A stretch of DNA of 64,000 nt, taken from contig NZ_CP026121.1 of the NCBI RefSeq assembly GCF_003330845.1, forward strand, positions 3,081,501 to 3,145,500. Direction: 5' to 3'. Below, piece after piece: positions 35,701-43,563 of the stretch. This stretch comes from Streptomyces sp. Go-475. Its GTDB lineage: Bacteria; Actinomycetota; Actinomycetes; Streptomycetales; Streptomycetaceae. The position numbers and the translations under genes are program-made. A model generated the notes under the pieces. It had not been told where the DNA came from. It did not search any database and saw nothing but the letters and a program-made list of their open reading frames with translations. Position 1 is the first letter of the stretch. The number at the start of each line of letters is the position of its first letter.

Positions 35701-37071
35701 GATGCTCGCGCCGCTCCCGCCTGGCGAGGCGGACTGGTCCTCGTCGAGCCCGTCCACGACGAGCAGCAGTGTGCCGCCGTCCTGTGCCACCCGCTCGGCG
35801 GCCTGGCGCAGCAGGAGCCGGCGTTCGCCGTCGCGGGCCGTCGGGGAACCGGTCGCGGCCGGTTCGCGGCCGGCGAGGGTGGCGAGCTGGTCGATGACCG
35901 CCACGGTGTAGGCGTCGCTGTCGGACTGGCTCGCGTCGCGTGCGGTGACGAAGAACCAGACGGGGACGACCCCGCGGGGCGGGTGCAGGGCGAACCACGC
36001 GGCCAGGGCCGTCTTCCCGGCCCACGGCGGCCCTTGCACCCAGAGGTAGGGGTCGGAGCCGCCGCAGAAGGAGACGAGGTCGGCGAGTTCCGCTTCCCGT
36101 TCCTCCAGCCGCTGCGGGGCGAGGTCGGCGAGCTGGGCGCGATAGGCCTCCTGGACGAGGCCGAGGGCGCCTCGGGGCACCGCGCAGGGCAGCGCCGTGA
36201 GGTCCTGTCCCAGCAGGGCTTCCAGGGCGGTCCGTTCCGCCGGGGTCAGTGCCTGCGCCCACCGGTCCACCCGGCCGGCCGCGACCCGGCCCGCCCCCTC
36301 CCTGCGGTGATGGCGGCTCACCACACCCACGACGTGCCCGCCGCTGAAGACGGCCGCTCCCGACATGCCCTCCCAGGCGTCCCGCTCGGGGTCCGGGTCC
36401 TCGGCGGGCGGCGCCGCGACCCGCAGGTCCAGGGTGCCCTCGCGCCGGTTGGCCAGCACCGCGCAGCGCGCGTCCATGTGCTCGACGTCCCGGAAGCGCC
36501 CGCCTGCCGCGTCCGCGCGGAGCTTGAATCGGGGGAACCCCATCGCCGAGCAGCCGAGCACCGCGTCCTGCTCGCCGACTCCGCCGAACCGCACGGGCGG
36601 AACGTCATCGTGCGGCTGGCCCGGGCGAGTTGGTGCTGCGGCGTTTTCCAGGAGGGCCGGTCCGGCGGCGCTTTCCGAGGGGGGCGCTACGGCGGTGTTC
36701 TCCGGGAGGTTCGGTAAGGCGGTGTTCTCCGGGAGGTTCGGTAAGGCGGCGTTCTCCGGCAGGGCCGGTCCGGCGGCGTTCTCCGGCAGGGCCGGTACGG
36801 CGGCGTTCTCCGGGAGTGTCAGTACGGCGACGTCGATGCCGTCGTGCGCCCACGCCACCGTCGCCCCGGCGACTCGCTCCCCCGGCCGGTCGGCCTCGAA
36901 GCGGACCCGGACGTCCTGCGCGCCCCGGACGACATGCGCGGCCGTGAGCACCCGGCCCGGGGCCAGGAGGTAACCCGAGCCCCGGCGGGCCCCGTCGGGC
37001 AGTGCGACGATGATCTCCGCGGCCCGCTGGGGCCGCAGTCCGCGGTCAGCGCTCGCCGTCAACCTCGTCAC
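32713..37071 (-). CDS. Trypsin-like protease - NACHT/STAND NTPase - helical-repeat protein (conflict-system effector/sensor)
   Basis: A single 1452-residue chain. Residues 10-275 form a chymotrypsin-fold protease: His46 in LTAAHVV, Asp80 in HDGIDVAVL, Ser237 in EGMSGAAVF, all intact. Between Asp and Ser lies a seven-fold nine-residue LPENAAxPx repeat (86-148). Residues 335-600 form a NACHT/STAND-like NTPase: Walker A GPPWAGKT 347-354, Walker B LLLVVDGLDED 435-445, and VLVTSRTYPGL. From about 620 to the end the protein is alanine-rich alpha-helical repeats (TPR/ARM-like). There is no signal peptide. The GTG start overlaps the preceding Trypco2 gene by 26 nt. By family knowledge, proteolysis is switched by NTP-dependent oligomerisation on sensing a trigger; target and trigger are unknown. 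Confidence 0.88.
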   Translation of the reverse strand: MTRLTASADRGLRPQRAAEIIVALPDGARRGSGYLLAPGRVLTAAHVVRGAQDVRVRFEADRPGERVAGATVAWAHDGIDVAVLTLPENAAVPALPENAAGPALPENAALPNLPENTALPNLPENTAVAPPSESAAGPALLENAAAPTRPGQPHDDVPPVRFGGVGEQDAVLGCSAMGFPRFKLRADAAGGRFRDVEHMDARCAVLANRREGTLDLRVAAPPAEDPDPERDAWEGMSGAAVFSGGHVVGVVSRHHRREGAGRVAAGRVDRWAQALTPAERTALEALLGQDLTALPCAVPRGALGLVQEAYRAQLADLAPQRLEEREAELADLVSFCGGSDPYLWVQGPPWAGKTALAAWFALHPPRGVVPVWFFVTARDASQSDSDAYTVAVIDQLATLAGREPAATGSPTARDGERRLLLRQAAERVAQDGGTLLLVVDGLDEDQSASPGGSGASIASLLPERLPPNVRVLVTSRTYPGLPADVKGGHPLRGCRVLELAATEAARHTEHEAKFDLHRALSGDRVQRDLVGLLTAARGTLTADDLRELTGEPAFELRRRLESGFGRILRLRGDAAGGGGSGPEGYGDDLSLYTSTRGYLFAHETLLTTAQDELGPDLITYLDRLHAWARSYERRGWPAGTPLYLLQPYGRLLAFLRDADRATALAVDVRRRDRLREATGSDGACLGEIAAARETVRRAAPDDLAALAALAAAGGLVAQRNVGLHPGIPAVYARLGQVRHAIGLARTVRAPVDRARALTGVAHVLAEAGDRRAVGLATEAVGLTGRGTPQSVAARTALACALASAGRGEEVPPLVRELPWPKEGEDTERVTEALVRIAAALRDPAHVADVLELAEQVAAEAHPLPTRVRALTAVAEACSLSGRADEAARLFASVTALALRHAMAPGNLPAVAAEALREARPREAALMTSLATAWLESHEEPRDVETLRGVVRGLLLTDRVAEAGRLLNTALDSSPRLKPREWGEFRQLLAVGWARAGQVTRALRAAADNHWERDRLAKPITELLLKAGAADHLEDLLVHRAASLDWPLTELAPTALVTLAAHFVAEDRERSLRLLHEAEHGDLASALSDTWDHDERVVAFAGALAAAGRPADAERLVETVDDILGPSGYAAMAEALTRDRGRARHFAERAYHLAFNTPGPRFNHVQMSALQALACAGATQRVLDVLENPPSDRAVLHANSLDRLRVLLVEGLWPHAPDLAARWVDELLAELPGEPALTAARLVAAAGRHDPDHARRIGRLVRFRIADLDARRRTDLRHDGVLTLLTAADDPDGARHRLDLLAPRYDARTEQLPGTAVVLSLAHAALGDFEAARDMAARPRDEVERAEARTQLAAYVAGVQGPVTVHPFLGEIGDSFTFLRRLAVRLLPPPGGPDLPRARALLADSLTPDGWYMAAQVLAEIDPDALLRAKDVVFAHLGLAAESRPGQRGAALP
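36628..36816 (-). repeat. Seven in-frame 27-bp tandem repeats inside the protease domain
   Basis: These encode residues 86-148, seven nonapeptide copies running from LPENAAVPA to LLENAAAPT. Copies 1-5 are nearly identical; copies 6 and 7 are degenerate. Any gain or loss of units keeps the frame. Confidence 0.92.
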
Positions 37072-37357
37072 CCGTGATCATCGCGGTCTCCGCCCGGCCC
37101 CCGCCCGGCGGCACCACCTTCGGCGTGAGCGTCAGCGTGACCCGCTGGGTCTCGGCCTGGCTGAATTTGCCGTTGGCCCCCGCGTCGACCACCCACAGCC
37201 GCACCTTGGCGTCGCCGCCGCCCTCGCGCGTGACGGCGACGGTCGCCTCGATCTCCACGGGGCCCGCTTCGAAGCGCAGCATCCTGCCGTCGCCGTCCGT
37301 CAGCGCGGTGGTCAGCTGCTCACGCAACTCACGGATCATGTCGGCCAGTTCGATCAC
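37046..37357 (-). CDS. Trypsin-co-occurring (Trypco2-like) small protein
   Basis: The 103-residue protein reads VIELADMIRELREQLTTAL, then KVRLWVVDAGANGKFSQAETQRVTLTLTPKV. This helix-then-beta pattern is that of the Trypco2 domain, named for occurring beside trypsin-like proteases in actinobacterial conflict systems. GTG start with a strong AAGGGGGA upstream. Its 3' end overlaps the protease-NACHT gene by 26 nt, and it starts 23 nt after the alpha-galactosidase stop. It is probably a regulator or adaptor of the protease; mechanism unknown. Confidence 0.78.
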   Translation of the reverse strand: MIELADMIRELREQLTTALTDGDGRMLRFEAGPVEIEATVAVTREGGGDAKVRLWVVDAGANGKFSQAETQRVTLTLTPKVVPPGGGRAETAMITGDEVDGER

Positions 37358-37380
37358 GCGTCCCCCTTGCTCGGCCCTGC

Positions 37381-38706
37381 TCAGATGCTACAAGCGGCCG
37401 CGCCCTTCGTGAGGAGACGGCGCGTGGTCTCCACGCCCCACGGGTCCAGGGAGAGCAGGCGGTCGCTGGAGGCCATCAGTCCGCCGGTGGACTCCACGTG
37501 GGCCGCCCACTGCTCGCGCGTCTCGACGGCCGGGCGGGCCATCAGGCAGTCGGGGTCGTTGGTCCAGAGGCGGCCGTGCTGCCACTGGCGGGCCGCGCCG
37601 GTGAACTCCGCGGGCGCCTGACCCGGTTGGGAGTAGTCGTCGGCCTCGGGGCGGCGGTGCGGGGCCGTGTCCGGGCTGACGCGCATCGCGTCGAACAGGC
37701 CGATGGAGGGCAGGAGGGGCGCCCCGCAGCCCAGGAGGTACGCCTCGGCGCCGATCGCCTCGCGGATCAGGCGGATGCCGGAGCGGTAGGCCGTGAGCGC
37801 GTCGGTGTCGGCGTGGCGTACGCCGTCCAGGGCGCCCGCGTAGAGGAAGTCGACCTTGAAGTAGTCGTAGCCCTCGGCGCGCAGGGTGGTGAAGACCTCG
37901 GTCAGGTACGCGGCGGCGTCGGGGTGTGTGGTGTCCAGGACGCGCAGGTCGTGGCCCCAGTTGCGGCCGGCGTGCGCGAAGCCGCCGCTGGTGTCGCGGA
38001 CCAGCCAGTCGGGGTGCTCGGCGGCCAGGTCGCTCGCCGGGTCGACGAGGAACGGGGCCGTCCAGATGCCCGCGCGGCGGCCCCGCGCGCGGATCTTCTC
38101 GGCGATTCCGGCGCGGGAGCGGAAGCGGCCGGAGAGGGTGAGCCAGTCACCGAGGGCCTGCTGGTAGCCGTCGTCGATCTGGACGACGTCGATGGGCAGA
38201 TCGAGGGTGTCCATCGCGCGGAGGTTCTCGTGGATGTCGTCCTCGGTGACGGCCGTGAAGTACTCGTACCAGGAGCACCATGCGGTCGGTGCCGGGCGCG
38301 GGGCGTCGAGTCCGAGGCCGCGGGCCCACTCGCCCAGCACCGACTGGATGTCCGGGCCCGTCCACTCCTTCACCGGGCCGTCCGCGCCGACCTCCGCGAC
38401 CCCGTCCCGTACGGCGAGCCGGATCGACGGCACCTCGCGCGTCGGCTCGGCCGCCGCCCACAGCCGGGCCGGGGAGCCGTCGCCGGGATCGAGCGCGAGC
38501 AGGCCCTCGCCCTGGAAGGTGCCGGCGGGGACGGTGACGCCGGGGCGGTAACAGACGGTCGCCCAGTTGTCGTTGGTCGGGCGGTACGGGGTTCCGCGGA
38601 GGCCGTAGGCGCCGCTGGGGCTCCAGGACTGCCAGCCCTCCTCGTGGACGCGGCCGGTGCGGACGTCCACCGGCACGGAGGCCAGCGGAGTGAAGCGGTG
38701 GTGCAC
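37381..38706 (-). CDS. Alpha-galactosidase (GH36 family)
   Basis: The 441-residue clan GH-D hydrolase removes alpha-galactosyl residues from melibiose/raffinose-type sugars. Landmarks are GWQSWSP (residue 24), PTAWCSWYEYF (140), VVQIDDGYQ (174), nucleophile Asp286 in YFKVDFLYAG, and probable acid/base Asp346 in MRVSPDTAP. It has no signal peptide, so it acts on imported sugar. The GTG at 38706 with GGAAAGAG eight bases upstream defines the start; the open frame continues much further upstream over the permease gene, which is a shadow. It is shorter than classical 700-residue GH36 enzymes and lacks much of the N-terminal beta-supersandwich. Confidence 0.85.
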   Translation of the reverse strand: MHHRFTPLASVPVDVRTGRVHEEGWQSWSPSGAYGLRGTPYRPTNDNWATVCYRPGVTVPAGTFQGEGLLALDPGDGSPARLWAAAEPTREVPSIRLAVRDGVAEVGADGPVKEWTGPDIQSVLGEWARGLGLDAPRPAPTAWCSWYEYFTAVTEDDIHENLRAMDTLDLPIDVVQIDDGYQQALGDWLTLSGRFRSRAGIAEKIRARGRRAGIWTAPFLVDPASDLAAEHPDWLVRDTSGGFAHAGRNWGHDLRVLDTTHPDAAAYLTEVFTTLRAEGYDYFKVDFLYAGALDGVRHADTDALTAYRSGIRLIREAIGAEAYLLGCGAPLLPSIGLFDAMRVSPDTAPHRRPEADDYSQPGQAPAEFTGAARQWQHGRLWTNDPDCLMARPAVETREQWAAHVESTGGLMASSDRLLSLDPWGVETTRRLLTKGAAACSI

Positions 38707-38726
38707 GGTGATCTCTTTCCGGAAGG

Positions 38727-39620
38727 TCAGCCCTTGTTGGCGCCGAGCGTGAGGCCGCTGACGAACTGGCGCTGGAGGGCGAAGTACACGATCAGCGTGG
38801 GGATCGCGGTGAGCAGGGAGCCGGCGGCGACCAGGTTGGGGTCGGTGAAGTACTGGCCGGAGAGGTTGTTCAGCGCGGAGGTGATCGGCATGTTCTCGCC
38901 GGTGGAGATCAGGACGAGCGCCCAGAAGAAGTCGTTGTAGATCCAGATGGACAACAGCGTCGCCAGGGCGGCCATCGCGGGCTTGCACAGCGGCAGCACG
39001 ATCTGCCAGTACAGCCGCCACACCGAGGCGCCGTCGACGAGGGCCGCCTCGGTCAGTTCGTGGGGCAGGGAGCGCATGTAGTTGCTCAGCACGAAGGCGC
39101 AGAAGCCGGACTGGAACGCCACGTGGATGAGCACGAGGCCGAGCGCGGAGTCGTAGAGCTTGCCGCTCATCGTGATGCCGGGCAGGTCGATCAGCAGGTA
39201 CAGCCGGTACAGCGGGGTGATGATGACCTGCTGCGGGAGCAGGTTGCCGGCGGTGAACACCAGCAGCAGGAACAGGTTGACCCGGAAGTCGAAGCGGCTG
39301 ACGTAGAACGCGACGCACGACGACAGGAACAGCGTGAGCAGCACGGCCGGGACCGCGATGAGCACTGTGTTCCCGAAGTAGTGGATCATGTCCGACTGCT
39401 CGAAGGCGTTCGTGAAGTTGTCGAAGCTGAGCTTGTCGGGCCAGGAGACGTAGCCCTTGGCGGATGTCTCGCTGTACGGGCGCAGCGCGGCGAAGATGGC
39501 CCACAGCAGGGGTGCCAGCCAGGCCAGAGCCGTGACGATCAGGAAGGTGTGCAGCAGGATCCGGGCGGGGCGGACGGGGGTGCGCTGCTTGAGCGAAGCG
39601 GCGCCGGTGACGGTGCTCAT
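38727..39620 (-). CDS. Sugar ABC-transporter permease (MalG type)
   Basis: The 297-residue permease has six membrane helices beginning at ARILLHTFLIVTALAWLAPLLWAIF. The ATPase-contacting EAA loop is EAALVDGASVWRLYWQIVLPLCKP (about 189). The ATG at 39620 overlaps the upstream permease stop by 4 nt, and its stop lies 20 nt before the alpha-galactosidase start. It is the second half of the importer channel. Confidence 0.92.
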   Translation of the reverse strand: MSTVTGAASLKQRTPVRPARILLHTFLIVTALAWLAPLLWAIFAALRPYSETSAKGYVSWPDKLSFDNFTNAFEQSDMIHYFGNTVLIAVPAVLLTLFLSSCVAFYVSRFDFRVNLFLLLVFTAGNLLPQQVIITPLYRLYLLIDLPGITMSGKLYDSALGLVLIHVAFQSGFCAFVLSNYMRSLPHELTEAALVDGASVWRLYWQIVLPLCKPAMAALATLLSIWIYNDFFWALVLISTGENMPITSALNNLSGQYFTDPNLVAAGSLLTAIPTLIVYFALQRQFVSGLTLGANKG

Positions 39621-40600
39621 GCGCTCCGCTCCTTCCGGAAGGTGGCGATCAGGTAGGGGATGATCACGGCCAGGGAGATCACCAGCAGCACGACCGCGAT
39701 CGCGGAGCCGTAGCCGATGCGGCTGGACTCACCGATGATGTTGTTCGTCACCAGGATGGAGAGCAGCTCGGTGCCCTGGGCGCCCTTGTTGAAGACGAAG
39801 ACCAGGTCGAAGGCGCGCAGCGCCTCGATGATCGTCACGACCAGCACGACGGTGTTGGTGGGGCGCAGGGTGGGGAAGATGACGTTCTTGAACGTCTGCC
39901 ACTCGTTCGCCCCGTCCAGCGCCGAGGCTTCCCGCAGCGAGGGGTCGACGCTCTTCAGGCCGGCCAGGTAGAGGATCATCATGTACCCCGTGTGGCGCCA
40001 GGACGCGGCGACCAGGATGGCCCACAGGTTGAGGTCGGGGTCGCCGATCCAGTCGATGTAGTGGCCGGGCTTGTTCGCCCCGATCAGGCTGTTGATCAGG
40101 CCCGTGTCGGGGTTGTAGACCAGCTGCCAGACGAAACCGATGCAGGCCATGGAGATGACGACCGGCAGGAAGAACGCCGTCTGGTAGACCCGGCTGAAGC
40201 GGATCCTCTTGTCCAGCTGCACGGCCAGGAACAGCCCCAGCGGCGTGGGGATGCAGATGAGCACGACGAACCAGATGACGTTGTGCTCGACGGCCGGCCA
40301 GAACTGCGGGTTGCTGGTGAACAGGTCACGGAAGTTCTGCAGGCCGACCCACTTGATGGAGTCGAAGCCGATGCCGTCCCAGGTGGTGAAGGCCAGCGCG
40401 ATCGACGCGAGGGCCGTCACCCACACCAGGGCGACGTGCAGGATCGTGGGTACGCCCGCCATCAAACCGAGCGTGATGCGGTCACGGCGGGTCAGCAGGC
40501 GCCGGTGCCCGTGCGGCACCTTGGCGGGCTGGGACGCGGGGGCAGGCCCCGGAGCCGGCGTGGCAGCCGTCTCCGGGACCTGGGCGGGGGTGGCAGTCAT
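39617..40600 (-). CDS. Sugar ABC-transporter permease (MalF type)
   Basis: The 327-residue permease has an N-terminal proline/alanine tail, then membrane segments from ITLGLMAGVPTILHVALVWVTALASIAL. Its EAA loop is EASALDGANEWQTFKNVIFPTLRP (about 225). It starts 34 nt after the binding-protein gene and overlaps the next permease by 4 nt. No ATPase gene is present in the operon. Confidence 0.92.
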   Translation of the reverse strand: MTATPAQVPETAATPAPGPAPASQPAKVPHGHRRLLTRRDRITLGLMAGVPTILHVALVWVTALASIALAFTTWDGIGFDSIKWVGLQNFRDLFTSNPQFWPAVEHNVIWFVVLICIPTPLGLFLAVQLDKRIRFSRVYQTAFFLPVVISMACIGFVWQLVYNPDTGLINSLIGANKPGHYIDWIGDPDLNLWAILVAASWRHTGYMMILYLAGLKSVDPSLREASALDGANEWQTFKNVIFPTLRPTNTVVLVVTIIEALRAFDLVFVFNKGAQGTELLSILVTNNIIGESSRIGYGSAIAVVLLVISLAVIIPYLIATFRKERSA

Positions 40601-40634
40601 GTGTCAGATCCGAGTCGTCGGTTCTCCGGTTCGG

Positions 40635-41948
40635 TCACGAGGAGGCGAAGATCTGCTTCTTCTGGCGCTCGATCGACGACAGGATGCTGTCGATGCTCTT
40701 CGGATTGCGGATGAAGGCCTGCAGCTGCGGCTGCATCACCGTGGAGGTGAAGTCCGGCCGGGAGTCGCGGTCCATGAACTGCGTCAGGCTCTTGGCGCCC
40801 GAGATCATCTCGTACGCCTTCTTCTGCAGCGGGGTGTAGGAGGAGGTGTCGGCCTTGGTGGAGGCGGCCACCACGCTGGAGTCGGCCTTGAGGTAGATCT
40901 GCTCGGCCTCCGGCGTGCCCAGGTACTCCAGCAGCTTCACCGCACCGGAGTGGTTCTTGGGGGCCTTGGAGAGCATGAAGCCGTCGGTCGGGGCCTCGAC
41001 GGTGTCCTGACCGAACTGCGCGTCGATCTCCGGGAAGGCGAAGAAGTCCAGGTCGTCCAGGTCGGCCTTGTTGGTGAACTGCTGGGCGACGAACGTACCC
41101 AGCACGTACATGCCCGCCTTCTTCGCCACCAGCGTCTGCGCCGCGTCCTGCCAGGTACGCCCCACCGCGCCCTCCTGGTGGTAGGGCAGCAGCTCCGCCC
41201 ACAGGTCGAAGACCTTGCGCACCTTGGCGTCCGTCCAGGCGGCCTTGCCGGCCATCAGCTCGACGTGGAAGTCGTAGCCGTTGAGACGGAAGTTGATCTG
41301 GTCGAACGTGCCCATCGCCGGCCAGGCGTCCTTGTCGCCGAACGCGATCGGGACCAGCCCGTCCTTCTTCATCTGCTTGCACAGCGCCACCAGGTCGTCC
41401 CACTTCTCCGGGACCTTGTAGCCGTGCTGGGCGAAGACGCTCTTGCGGTAGAACACCGCCCACGGGTACGTGTACAGCGGCACGAAGTAGTACTTGCCGT
41501 CCGCGCCCTGGCTGAGCTTCTTCATCGCGTCGGGGAAGTTCCCGCCGATCTTCTGCCACACGTCGTCGATCGGGGAGGCCAGCTTCTTGGCCGCGAAGAA
41601 CTGCATCCGGTAGCCGGCGAACCACGTGAACACGTCGTCCGGCGTGCCCTGCAGATACGAGTTGATCTGCTCCTGGAACGTGTTGTGGTCCTTGGTGTTG
41701 ACGTCGACCTTGATCCCGGACTTCTTCGTGAAGGCCGCGTAGATCTCCGCGAACGCCTTCTTCGGCACGGCGTCCGACGAGTTGGAGCCCAGGCTGACCG
41801 TCTTCGGATCGGCGGCCGAGCCGCTGCCGCCACACGCGGACAGCAGCGGTATGCCCGCGCCGAGCAGGGCCGCACCGCCTATGCCGCGCAGTACGGTGCG
41901 GCGGCCGGGAGCGGAGAGGGAGGTTCCGGAGAGGGAGAGGTCGTGCAT
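40635..41948 (-). CDS. Sugar ABC-transporter substrate-binding lipoprotein
   Basis: The 437-residue family 1 extracellular binding protein. An N-terminal GRRTVLRGIGGAALLGAGIPLLSACGG combines a twin-arginine-like motif with lipobox LSAC (about residue 34), so it is an exported lipoprotein. The ATG at 41948 is supported by CAGGAG; an upstream in-frame ATG lacks it. It is the first gene of the operon reading into two permeases and an alpha-galactosidase, so alpha-galactosides are the likely cargo. Confidence 0.9.
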   Translation of the reverse strand: MHDLSLSGTSLSAPGRRTVLRGIGGAALLGAGIPLLSACGGSGSAADPKTVSLGSNSSDAVPKKAFAEIYAAFTKKSGIKVDVNTKDHNTFQEQINSYLQGTPDDVFTWFAGYRMQFFAAKKLASPIDDVWQKIGGNFPDAMKKLSQGADGKYYFVPLYTYPWAVFYRKSVFAQHGYKVPEKWDDLVALCKQMKKDGLVPIAFGDKDAWPAMGTFDQINFRLNGYDFHVELMAGKAAWTDAKVRKVFDLWAELLPYHQEGAVGRTWQDAAQTLVAKKAGMYVLGTFVAQQFTNKADLDDLDFFAFPEIDAQFGQDTVEAPTDGFMLSKAPKNHSGAVKLLEYLGTPEAEQIYLKADSSVVAASTKADTSSYTPLQKKAYEMISGAKSLTQFMDRDSRPDFTSTVMQPQLQAFIRNPKSIDSILSSIERQKKQIFASS

Positions 41949-42043
41949 GAACGGCTCCTGAGGGCAGGGTTCGGTCACGAGGGTGTGGCGTGAAATCCAG
42001 TCGCAATCGACCAGAAATCAACTTGACCGAACACGGTGGCGCA

Positions 42044-42073
42044 ATAACAGCCGTATGTCCGGTCATACGTCAA
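42044..42073 (-). promoter_or_regulatory. Sigma-70-type promoter with operator-like inverted repeat for the alpha-galactoside operon
   Basis: On the minus strand TTGACG (42073-42068), an 18-nt spacer and TGTTAT (42049-42044) form a housekeeping promoter about 95 nt before the binding-protein gene. The spacer contains the inverted repeat CGTATG-6-CATACG (42052-42069), placed where a repressor would block RNA polymerase. No regulator gene lies in the operon. Confidence 0.65.
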
Positions 42074-42127
42074 GAGCCGGTCCGTGCATTTGTCGAAACG
42101 TGACCGGCCCGTGTGTCCTGTGAGTCA

Positions 42128-42190
42128 GGAGTGCTTGAAGGTGGGAGTGCTCGAAGATCAGGAGGGCTTGAAGATCAGGAGTGCTTGAAG
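42128..42190. repeat. Four short tandem repeats at the 3' end of the histidine-kinase gene
   Basis: The 13-bp core GGAGTGCTTGAAG occurs at 42128, 42144 (one change), 42161 (one change) and 42178, a 16-17-bp period. The kinase stop codon (42175-42177) lies just outside the coding-side copy. Confidence 0.85.
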
Positions 42191-43563
42191 GCGGCGGACA
42201 GTCTGCCGGGCCGTCGGCGTCGCGGCTGCCGGTGTCCCCGGCCCGCGGGGGTCCGGGCGTCCACCTGGATCCAGATCCGCACCTCGGTCCCGCCGAGCAC
42301 CGAGGAGCCGATCCGCACGTCCCCGCCGGTCGACTCCGCGAGCCGGCGCACGATGTCCAGGCCGAGCCCGGTCGAGCCGTCGCTCCCCGAGCCGCGGCCC
42401 CGCGCCATCGCCGCCTCCGGGTCGGATATGCCCGGGCCCGCGTCGGACACGAGGACGATCACCGCGTCCTCGCCGTCGTGCAGGTCGACCGCGAAGGCGG
42501 TGCCCTCCGGGGTGTGCCGGAAGACGTTGCCGAGCAGCGCGTCGAGCGCGGCGGCCAGGTCGGCGCGGGCCACCGGTATGCGCACCGGCCGGTCGGCCCC
42601 GGCCACCCGCCACTTGCGGCCCTCGTCCTCCGCGAGGGCCGACCAGAACGCCATCCGCTCCCGGACCACCTCGGCGGCGTCGCACCCGGCGCCCGGACCG
42701 GCCGCGGCCGTCTGCGGCTTGGCCTCCCGGGCCGTGCGGATGATCGTGTCGACCTCGCGCTCCAGCTGCTCGACCGCGCTCCGGGTCTGGTCGGCGGCCG
42801 GTCCCTCGCCGAGCGAGGCGGTGTTGAGCCGCAGCACGGTCAGGGGCGTGCGCAACCGGTGGGAGAGGTCGGCCGCCAGCTCCCGTTCGTTCGCCAGGAG
42901 CTGGACGACCTGGTCGGCCATGGAGTTGAACGCGACGGCCGCGAGCCGCAGCTCCGTCGGGCCCTCCTCGGGGACGCGGGCGCCGAGCCTGCCCTCCCCC
43001 AGTTCGCGCGCTCCCTCGACCAGGCGCTTGGCGGGCCGGACCATCCGCACGCCCAGCCGGTCGGCGACCGCGACCGACCCGAGGACCAGCGCGACACCGA
43101 CCCCGGCGAGCACCGCCCAGGCCGTGCCCACGCCGTTGGTGACCTCGGCCTGGGGCACGTACACCTCGACGACCGCGATCTCGCCGGTGCTGAGCGCGAC
43201 CGGCTGGAGCAGGGTGGAGCCGCCGGGGACGCCGGTGGTGGAGGCGCGGCCCAGTTTCCGCACGGCCGCGATGTCCTCGTCGGCGGCGCGCTGCCGTCCG
43301 AGCTCCAAGGCCTCCTGGCCGTCGCCCGCCGGTAGGTGCACGGTCATGCCGGCGTCGGATCCGGCGGAGGCGACGACCCGTTCGAGCTGGTCGCGGTCGG
43401 TGGTGATGGACAGGGCGGGGGCGACGGCGGCGGCCTCCCGCTCGGCGTTGGAGAAGGCGCGGTCCCGGGCCATCTCGCGGATGACGAGTCCGAGCGGCAC
43501 CGCGAAGGCGAGCACGACCATGGTGGTCACCGCCAGCGCCACCCTGACCAGGGCCCACCTCAT
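42175..43563 (-). CDS. Sensor histidine kinase
   Basis: The 462-residue membrane kinase starts MRWALVRVALAVTTMVVLAFAVPLGL (first membrane helix). An extracytoplasmic sensor of about 110 residues precedes a second helix (GTAWAVLAGVGVALVLGSVAV), a HAMP linker, the dimerisation motif LAADLSHRLRTPLTVLR with the phospho-histidine, and the HATPase domain (LGNVFRHT; VSDAGPGISD; GSTGLGLDIVRR). The ATG overlaps the regulator stop by 4 nt. The arginine-rich C-terminal tail is an accessory. The signal is unknown. Confidence 0.93.
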   Translation of the reverse strand: MRWALVRVALAVTTMVVLAFAVPLGLVIREMARDRAFSNAEREAAAVAPALSITTDRDQLERVVASAGSDAGMTVHLPAGDGQEALELGRQRAADEDIAAVRKLGRASTTGVPGGSTLLQPVALSTGEIAVVEVYVPQAEVTNGVGTAWAVLAGVGVALVLGSVAVADRLGVRMVRPAKRLVEGARELGEGRLGARVPEEGPTELRLAAVAFNSMADQVVQLLANERELAADLSHRLRTPLTVLRLNTASLGEGPAADQTRSAVEQLEREVDTIIRTAREAKPQTAAAGPGAGCDAAEVVRERMAFWSALAEDEGRKWRVAGADRPVRIPVARADLAAALDALLGNVFRHTPEGTAFAVDLHDGEDAVIVLVSDAGPGISDPEAAMARGRGSGSDGSTGLGLDIVRRLAESTGGDVRIGSSVLGGTEVRIWIQVDARTPAGRGHRQPRRRRPGRLSAAFKHS

